A stretch of 13,421 nt of DNA, from NCBI GenBank assembly GCA_036244855.1, contig BQKZ01007561.1, forward strand, positions 8,140-21,560, in the 5' to 3' direction. Origin of the DNA: Temnopleurus reevesii. Lineage: Eukaryota; Echinodermata; Echinoidea; Temnopleuroida; Temnopleuridae. Every line of letters starts with the position of its first letter. Position 1 is the first letter of the stretch. Below are positions 8,276 through 13,421 of the stretch, in pieces. Made by a program: the position numbers and the translations under genes. Under the pieces are notes generated by a model. The model had not been told where the DNA came from. It worked only from the letters and a program-made list of their open reading frames with translations, and searched no databases.

Positions 8276-9448
8276 AGTATAGGACTAAAAAACTTTGAAT
8301 TTCGAGGACTTAAGAATCCTGCAAATTATCTATTCAATTGGGAAATGTTCTGTTTTAGAGGTTTACAAATACACTCTACTAAAATGTTATAGACCATCAC
8401 TAAATGTTTATACATATTTCTTATAATAATTATGAAGATGTCTTTTCTGTATTACCCCAAGTGCAGTGGTCTATTAGCACATACTCTTACATTTCTTTAA
8501 CCCTGGGGAATTTTCTCTCGATCCATAACACATTCTGAAAAGTGAACACGTTTTCACTTCATTATTTTCAAATTATCAATGTAACGTTTTCCAAAAGTAA
8601 CACAAAAACTGAGAATTATAAATGGTAAATTTCAATATCATAACAAGAGAATGTGAAGGATTTGAACATAGTTAATTGAATGAATAAAAAATTGGTACTA
8701 ACTAATTTCGGAGGAAAACTTTATTTATAAATCGATTAAAATGGTAATATGTGTCAGTACCTTTCATCTCTCTTTTTTGCTACAAGTAATCTCCCCATGA
8801 GACAAGAAAAATAAACATTATTCTGTGAGGAAAAACGTGACACTGATAACCCGTATGACGCTATAATTACATTGCGAAACAAAATTCGAGTAAGTTCATA
8901 TTTGAACCAAGCACGGATTTTTTATAGGAACTTAGAAGGGTTGAAATTACAGGCGACCCAAAGTTATGTTTCTGAATTTCACCCATTCATAAATATGAAA
9001 ATTCCTCTGTCTTAGATAGGATTTCATATAAGTTCTTTAAACAAATAAACAAACGGGAGGGTTTCTGATTTCTGGTGGAACACCGCTTGGCATCAAAGTG
9101 TCATTTTTCTTCGGTCGTTGAGTTTTTTTTTTTTGCATTGTTTATCAATATCAGTATGCTTAGTTTTTCTTTATTCAAACTTTGCATATCTTTGCTCACA
9201 ATCTTCTTTCTTCTACTGAGTCATTCAAATTTGATACCAATGCAATCCTCTAAAAGCTTAATAACTTTTATTTAGCCATGTAGTTCTAAGTAGAAATAAA
9301 ACAACATGTGGTATTTTGCACAATTTCGTATAATTATCAAACCATTATAATATGCGTACCGTAAGCCAAATTTCAAGGCTCAGATTTTAGATATCACTGA
9401 TACTAGAATATGAAGTTTATTAATTGCATCTATCATTACTTCGTTGTA
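8276..9448. other. Intronic AT-rich stretch, nothing recognised
   Basis: Between the LINE fragment and the microsatellite I see no gene, terminal inverted repeat or clear tandem repeat. The short plus-strand frame at 9075-9275 is a hydrophobic low-complexity frame from T-rich DNA and resembles no known protein. Confidence 0.5.
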
Positions 9449-9953
9449 GTTATTATCATTATTATCATTATTATTATCATTATTATCAATATTATTGTTA
9501 ACATAATATTTCTTATTATTATTATCATTATCATTGTTATTTTAGTAGTAGTATTAATCGTCGTCGTCGAAGTTGTAGTATATATTTTATATTTATTCAT
9601 TAAGTCTTCTTTATAGTAGAAGAAATAGTAGTAGTTGGTGGTGTATTACTAATAGTATCATCATCATCGTTATCGTAATGATATTATAATGGTAATCATT
9701 ATTACTATTATAGTAGTAGTAATAGTAGTAGTAGTAGTAGTAGAAGAAGAAGTAGTAGTAGTAGAAGTAGTAGTAGCAGTAGTATTGGTGGTGGTAGTAG
9801 TAGTAATAGTAGTAGTAGTAGTAGTATCAGTATTACCATCATTTTATCGTTTTTTCACCTTTGGATACTACCACTACTCAAACTACTACTACTACTTCTA
9901 CTACTACTACTACTTCTACTACTACTATTGCTACTACTACTACTTCTACTACA
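9449..9953 (+). repeat. Compound trinucleotide microsatellite cluster (TTA/TCA, TAG, ACT)
   Basis: Three successive blocks: TTATCATTA-type repeats (about 9449-9540), AGT/TAG repeats with GAA and GGT variants (mainly 9711-9826), and ACT/CTA repeats with CTT variants (about 9866-9953), joined by mixed trinucleotide DNA. The AGT and ACT blocks are reverse complements, including their matching GAAG/CTTC interruptions, so they could fold into a long hairpin. The 68-93-residue frames translate this as runs of Ile, Val, Tyr or Thr and are not genes. Confidence 0.9.
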
Positions 9954-10022
9954 ATTTTCATGATTGCTAATGCTTATAAGATCCGACCTTCCCCTTATAA
10001 AACCCGGCCTTCGTTGCATGGA

Positions 10023-10089
10023 GTATGTTATCAAACATACATTAGTGTATCAGGGAGATGTAGTCTCCCTGTACAAACCCATACGTGGG
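10023..10089 (+). repeat. Three consecutive small hairpins
   Basis: GTATGTT-atca-AACATAC (10023-10040), CAGGGAGA-tgtag-TCTCCCTG (10051-10071) and CCCA-tacg-TGGG (10078-10089). The first two stems are perfect (7 and 8 bp). They follow two related segments TATAAGATCCGACCTTCC and TATAAAACCCGGCCTTCG (about 9976-10014). The clustering suggests part of an unrecognised repeat family or a structured RNA segment; no known ncRNA family was recognised. Confidence 0.55.
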
Positions 10090-10129
10090 CGTGTCATGCT
10101 GTATATGGGGCGCGATCTTCTCATGTTAC

Positions 10130-11055
10130 GTAACAATTGACTTTGCCCTCTTATGGAAAAGATAATTAGTCTGCCTCATTATCATCATTAGCATTGACAA
10201 CAGTGGTTATTTTCAAATCGGCAATAGGAACAGGATTGTCAGTTGTCACTTTATCTTTAATTATTGCACTTTGTAACATACGTAACAATCTACCATTGAT
10301 AGAAGACATAATCCGTAAAAACAAGATAATATTGCCATGGATACGTGGGGGTTTTCACCATGAATCCTTCATAATGACGTATTTACTTTGATTGTCACAT
10401 GATCTTTTTTGCATAACATTTCTGAAATGCATCATGTGAGGTGTCGTCCGTCACATGACTGGAAATAAAGGATACGATTATTTGAAATAGAAGAGAGTTG
10501 CTTTTATTAATCGTAATTGCTGAGACAAATGTTAATTAATTAGTCAAAATTTCGAAAAAAGGGGCTTCAATCTTAACACGATGTGCGGCAGTGCCAGTTG
10601 GTACCATGCCTAATGAGTTAGGAAAAGCGCCATGATCCGGTAGTAAATTTGAGAGTAATGATACTCGATGAATTTCCGATACACTTACCTCTTAGTGTTC
10701 AATATGTGAACATAACATGGTACCCTAAAATGATGAATAAAACGAGATATAGTGGGAAAAACGATTAAAGCATATCCATGTACATCATGAAGAAGGGAGA
10801 ATGATAATTTCTTTTTTTTTTATTGGGGCTTGCTTGCTTGAAAAACTGTAGCGAGTGAAGAAACTCTAGAAGGGGCCACTTTTGCACCTAGCAATACACT
10901 ATACCGACTTAGCTAGTTGCTGCTGTCGACCAATTAACACATTTATAACTCTTTTCTGCCCTCCTGAGGGACAGTGATCAAAAGAAAATATGAGTCAAAG
11001 AATCCGTTCCAGGATTACAAAATATTTGATGATCTGATGACCATATGTAAATAAC
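10130..11055. other. Intronic stretch, nothing coding recognised
   Basis: Mixed AT-rich sequence with a CACATGAT/ATCATGTG inverted pair (about 10397-10437) followed by a further CACATG. The only open frame of note is the 65-codon frame at 10194-10391, which matches no family I know. No terminal inverted repeats were found. Confidence 0.45.
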
Positions 11056-11059
11056 AGCG

Positions 11060-11140
11060 GCTAAACACCTCAGTCGGTAGAGTGTGTTGCTTGGAATGAT
11101 GCATTTGATTCTTCATTGCGCGGCAGGCTCGAACCCATAA
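11060..11140 (+). mobile_element. tRNA-like SINE head (degenerate pol III A and B boxes)
   Basis: CCTCAGTCGGTAGAGTG (about 11068-11084) resembles the tRNA D-arm and A box (consensus TRGYNNARNNGG). GGCTCGAACCC (11126-11136) resembles the B box (GGTTCGANNCC) with one mismatch. The boxes are some 60 bp apart, longer than in most tRNAs, and no clean acceptor stem or anticodon arm can be folded. A functional tRNA is therefore unlikely, and a decayed tRNA-derived SINE is the best reading. The tail is not defined. Confidence 0.45.
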
Positions 11141-11635
11141 CTCCTGTGTTTTCAACTATTTTGTGAATATTGCAGCATAACGAAAATGTGCAATGTTTTA
11201 CATTGATTATTAAAAGGTGGAGCATTGCTCCATAAAACGTGCTCTTGGTATTGCATCATTAATTTTTCACCCTTATAGATGCAAATTGCACCCTTTTTCC
11301 TAGCGAGCAGTGGGACAGAATAGCCCTTGTGTCAGAAGCAAAATTTTTCTGTCTGAAAGCTGATGGTTTTCATTTTATTTGCTCTTTTTAAATACGTTTG
11401 TTTCTTAAACGACGTTAACCTCATCATACAAATGCTGACACGAAACAAAAAAAAACCTTTCAGGGAGATTGAAAATGATAATATATGATGATTAGAAATG
11501 TAAATACTTCTAGTGAATTTATATATTATGCTGAATACGGTATGTAATGAAATTCAAATGTTGAGGGAAAGGAAGAAACCAGCTGGATTTTTAAAATCCA
11601 ATTCTTACAAAAATCCTTTCCTTACTATTTTGTAG
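11141..11635. other. 3' end of intron 1, no gene seen
   Basis: AT-rich sequence leading to the exon 2 acceptor, with a pyrimidine-rich stretch just before the AG (about 11614-11633). It contains the small palindrome GGAGCATTGCTCC (about 11219-11231). Nothing else was recognised. Confidence 0.5.
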
Positions 11636-11845
11636 GCGCTACTACACGAAGAAGGAAGATGTATGATGTACAGTGAATGCGGCTCGAACCCTGATACCAA
11701 TGGCCGGACAGACCTCAACTGCCTATCCAACGATGCCGCAAGGTCGACAGGCTCAGCGCTCGGCACCACTCTCCTCTTTGACATGTGTCCCAGTTATGAT
11801 CCGAACGAGGTCTGCTGCGATGAAGACCAGCTTAGAACTTTGCAG
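11636..11845 (+). CDS. NPC1: NPC1/NPC1L1-family sterol transporter, coding exon 2 (N-terminal domain, first half)
   Basis: A 70-codon exon between a pyrimidine-rich acceptor (TTTTGTAG, AG at 11634-11635) and a GTAAGC donor at 11846, phase 0 at both ends. It encodes residues 18-87, the first half of the NPC1 N-terminal domain (NTD). NPC1 receives cholesterol in late endosomes and lysosomes; NPC1L1 takes up sterol at the cell surface. Cysteines 26, 32, 46, 68, 77 and 78 align with human NPC1 C25, C31, C42, C63, C74 and C75. E31 (in YSECG), N45 (in DLNC) and Q82 (in CCDEDQL) fall at human E30, N41 and Q79, the residues that contact the sterol 3-beta-hydroxyl (from memory of the NTD structure). 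ECGSNP and CLSN followed by an A-R-x-x-G pattern resemble NPC1L1 more than NPC1, so the symbol is a family-level call. No stop or frameshift is seen. Confidence 0.9.
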
Positions 11846-11891
11846 GTAAGCGGAGGGGCCGCAAATATCGGGTCATGATCAAAGACGAAGA

Positions 11892-11945
11892 GTGCCGAAC
11901 ATTGCCAAGGAGTAGCTTTCGGCAACTTTCGGCACCTTTTGGCGC
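11892..11945. repeat. Hairpin plus 10-bp tandem units in intron 2
   Basis: GTGCCGAACATTGCC (11892-11906) and GGCAACTTTCGGCAC (11921-11935) pair at 13 of 15 positions around a 14-nt loop. The right arm overlaps three 10-bp units, CTTTCGGCAA, CTTTCGGCAC and CTTTTGGCGC (11916-11945). It begins 46 bp after the exon 2 donor. Confidence 0.7.
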
Positions 11946-12248
11946 TGAACCAGGTGTGGTGCTATGTCAGTGCAGAAATACAAGGAGATGTGCATCCCCT
12001 TGCTACAAATTATCATAAGGTTGACACTAAGACCGAAAAGGAAGGTGTACTAGTATATTTGTTCTTTATATGCACAAAATGTTGTCCTTAATAGCCCGAA
12101 ATCTCATCAGAGGCTTGCCCAACTTAGCAACAAGTACTTTATGCAAAATGTATTCACTTTGTACTAACCGGATTACGAAATACCCCACAACTATGGTCGT
12201 CGGCAACAAACGTGCATAAGATGTACAGACAAACGAAAACTCTTAAAA

Positions 12249-12270
12249 GTTGGGCAAAATTTTACCCAAC
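12249..12270. repeat. 22-bp near-perfect palindrome in intron 2
   Basis: GTTGGGCAAAA and TTTTACCCAAC are inverted repeats with one mismatched pair and no spacer. CACTGGGCAAC follows directly, repeating part of the arm, which suggests a fragment of a longer repeat. Confidence 0.65.
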
Positions 12271-12398
12271 ACTGGGCAACATGCTTGAATGATCAACCCG
12301 TGTGTCGACATTAGTCATAATTCATATTTCACTCAAATTATCAGTTCTAATATAATGTGTGTACCGAATAATTAATAATCATCAATGCATTTTCACAG

Positions 12399-12606
12399 CC
12401 GATTCTTACCGCCATGCGTCCGGCGTTCGGCCGGTGCCCCGCTTGCCTGGAAAACATCGAATCAATGATATGCCAACTCGTGTGCAACCCAAACCAGAGT
12501 CTTCACACCAATGCTTCGATGCTTTTAGAGAGTGAAGCCGGTGTAGGTGTTCAGAGGTTTGATGCCTATGTTGCCCAGGAGTTTGCAGAAGTCGCTTATG
12601 ATTCAT
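12399..12606 (+). CDS. NPC1: NPC1/NPC1L1-family sterol transporter, coding exon 3 (N-terminal domain, continued; gene runs off the window)
   Basis: A 208-bp exon (69 codons plus one base) between acceptor TTTTCACAG (AG at 12397-12398) and a consensus donor GTAAGT at 12607. The split codon starts with T and is expected to complete the cysteine equivalent to human C160. It encodes residues 88-156. RCPAC (C100, C103) aligns with human C97 and C100, and C112 and C116 with C109 and C113. The 22-residue spacing between C78 and C100 equals the human spacing. Two N-glycosylation sequons are visible, N119-Q-S and N125-A-S. The motifs RCPAC, PNQSL and FAE-x-x-YDSC resemble mammalian NPC1L1 as I remember it. 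The remaining NTD cysteines, the linker, the sterol-sensing domain and the other membrane segments must be encoded beyond 13421. An alternative GT at 12611 would add only a few bases and fits the consensus less well. Confidence 0.9.
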
Positions 12607-12646
12607 GTAAGTGTGTCGATTTCTGGCCTCTTTTTCTCTGTTGTTA

Positions 12647-12815
12647 AGGCCTGGACACGCCAAACACGGCACGTCATAATGGCACGGTATCTTGGTTGTT
12701 ATTGGTCAGCGCGCTCCTCCGCGCAAAGGATATTTAACTATTGACCAATCATATGGGAGACATTGTGTAAATTACCGTACCGCGATGCCGTGCCGTGTTT
12801 GGTGCGCCCGGGCCT
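12647..12815. mobile_element. MITE, 169 bp, TTA target duplication (PIF/Harbinger-like)
   Basis: The left end AGGCCTGGACACGCCAAACA and the right end (minus strand) AGGCCCGGGCGCACCAAACA continue into the shared CGGCACG, giving a terminal inverted repeat of about 27 bp with only a few mismatches and weaker similarity beyond. TTA flanks both ends (12644-12646, 12816-12818). A three-base TTA/TAA duplication is the hallmark of PIF/Harbinger elements. The centre holds a second inverted pair, ATTGGTCA and TGACCAAT. No transposase frame exists; the short frames crossing it are by-products. It lies 40 bp downstream of the exon 3 splice donor. Confidence 0.82.
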
Positions 12816-13249
12816 TTACGCTACATTGCAAAATCATGATGTTTATGAATTAGCAATTTGTCCTCAGTAAAAAAAGGTGTAGAACTGGATTGACTCACAT
12901 GTAACGACGAAATGTGATAAATGCGTAATTCCAACACTAAAATACATATTAACATCATTTGAATCAATTTGATTTGTCTGTTTTTTTGTAAAGATGTCTA
13001 CTTCTAAGTTGATACTCATTGAACGCCTGTTCAGCATCTTAATGAGGAGCACTTTTATATAGGGTGGTGCTTTACTAAGGATATGTGTTTAGTGCTCAAT
13101 TACAAATCCCTTACCAAAAATCAATGTAATGAGAATAATAACAAAAAGAAGGAAAAAAATATATATATGTAACTTATACATATTGTTCATGATAAGTTCA
13201 ATCTATTCAAGTGAACATGAAACCCGTCTATAGTAATCGGAGACATAAA

Positions 13250-13421
13250 TAAATTCGTATCACACACAATAATCCCAGCTCCACCCCAGTCGAGCTTGGT
13301 GTCTATTGCTGCCCCGTTCACCAACAGTTTAAGGATCGTCAAGCCAGTTGGCACATCACTCACAGGAGCTCTAGCATTTTCAGACACCAATCCCACCTAG
13401 GTAGCCAATAGGACTGAATTG
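13250..13421. other. Less AT-rich block at the right edge, unidentified
   Basis: Base composition becomes visibly more balanced than in the adjoining AT-rich intron. A minus-strand frame (13187-13396, 69 codons from its first ATG) and a plus-strand frame are both open across much of it. The minus-strand frame includes LTILKLLVNGAAIDTK, which faintly recalls an ankyrin-type helix but is not convincing. Neither frame matches the expected next segment of NPC1. It could be a repeat fragment, an exon of another gene or chance. Confidence 0.2.

Larger units (their letters stand above)
4363..11635 (+). other. Intron 1 of the NPC1-like gene (about 7.3 kb, repeat-rich)
   Basis: A phase-0 intron from GTAAGC to TTTTGTAG, separating the signal-peptide exon from the sterol-binding domain. 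It hosts most of the window's mobile-element remnants and the large microsatellite, listed separately. I found no further NPC1-like coding segment inside it, and none is required because the joined protein aligns without a gap at this junction. A very long first intron is common in animal genes and often carries enhancers, but no specific regulatory site could be recognised by eye. Confidence 0.6.
11846..12398 (+). other. Intron 2 of the NPC1-like gene (553 bp)
   Basis: A phase-0 intron, GTAAGC to TTTTCACAG, bounded by two confidently recognised exons. It contains an imperfect 15-bp-arm hairpin (11892-11935) next to three 10-bp units related to CTTTCGGCAN (11916-11945), and a 22-bp near-palindrome (12249-12270). 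Nothing coding was seen. Confidence 0.85.
12607..13421 (+). other. Start of intron 3 of the NPC1-like gene (runs off the window)
   Basis: Begins with the consensus donor GTAAGT. No segment matching the next part of the NPC1 N-terminal domain appears before the window ends, so the acceptor is presumably further right. It contains a TTA-flanked MITE (12647-12815), an AT-rich stretch (about 12816-13250), a short AT dinucleotide run near 13158-13168, and a less AT-rich terminal block (about 13250-13421) listed separately. Confidence 0.75.

Noticed and set aside
9449..9953. CRISPR-like array
   Set aside because: The regularity is a trinucleotide microsatellite with no distinct repeats and spacers, in a eukaryotic intron.
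9410..9970. Plus-strand frames encoding Ile/Val-rich and Tyr/Thr-rich proteins
   Set aside because: They are translations of trinucleotide repeats; several frames on the same strand are open at once and none has non-repetitive protein-like content.
11060..11140. Functional tRNA gene
   Set aside because: The box spacing is too long, the B box has a mismatch, and no acceptor stem or clear anticodon loop can be drawn.
12406..12672. Minus-strand 88-codon frame opposite exon 3
   Set aside because: It is the antisense shadow of a confidently identified NPC1-family exon.
13250..13421. Exon 4 of the NPC1-like gene
   Set aside because: Neither plus-strand frame shows the cysteine pattern expected after the YDSC motif, and there is no matching phase-1 acceptor with suitable sequence.

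Overview
This is a window of animal nuclear DNA: AT-rich, with a spliced gene whose introns follow the GT/AG rule, abundant microsatellites, many small inverted-repeat transposons, a fossil LINE and one ambiguous base (position 1299). No prokaryotic gene organisation is present. The repeat landscape (foldback elements, a LINE with a TTGAA-type tail, trinucleotide tracts) and the gene suggest a marine invertebrate. An echinoderm such as a sea urchin is my best guess, but that is inference and no sequence marker proves it.

The one gene I can support is the 5' part of an NPC1/NPC1L1-family sterol transporter on the + strand. Exon 1 (4312-4362) encodes a signal peptide. Exons 2 (11636-11845) and 3 (12399-12606) encode most of the luminal N-terminal cysteine-rich sterol-binding domain. 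The three join in frame (phases 0, 0, then 1) to give 156 residues plus the first base of a cysteine codon. All eleven cysteines expected for this part of the domain are in register, and so are the residues equivalent to the human NPC1 sterol-hydroxyl contacts (E31, N45, Q82). The rest of the domain and all membrane segments lie beyond the right edge.

Layout. Positions 1-4311 are intergenic or promoter DNA dominated by a divergent direct duplication (about 207-1297 and 2081-2890). The left copy carries two hairpin insertions that the right copy lacks. Intron 1 (4363-11635, about 7.3 kb) holds a collection of mobile-element remnants: a 544-bp TA-flanked foldback element with internal 11-bp repeats (5153-5696), a 167-bp pogo/Tigger-like MITE (6013-6179), a 608-bp element with 28-bp terminal inverted repeats (6458-7065), a 34-bp tandem duplication (7217-7284), a dead LINE reverse-transcriptase fragment on the minus strand (about 7469-8275), a roughly 0.5-kb compound trinucleotide microsatellite (9449-9953), a run of hairpins (10023-10089) and a tRNA-like SINE head (about 11060-11140). 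Intron 2 (11846-12398) is short and has two palindromic structures. Intron 3 begins at 12607 and carries a TTA-flanked MITE (12647-12815) only 40 bp after the exon 3 donor.

Most open reading frames in the window are chance ORFs in low-complexity or repeat DNA. I found no undescribed multi-gene system. The most interesting material is the NPC1-family gene, whose N-terminal domain resembles NPC1L1 in several motifs, and the set of non-autonomous inverted-repeat elements.
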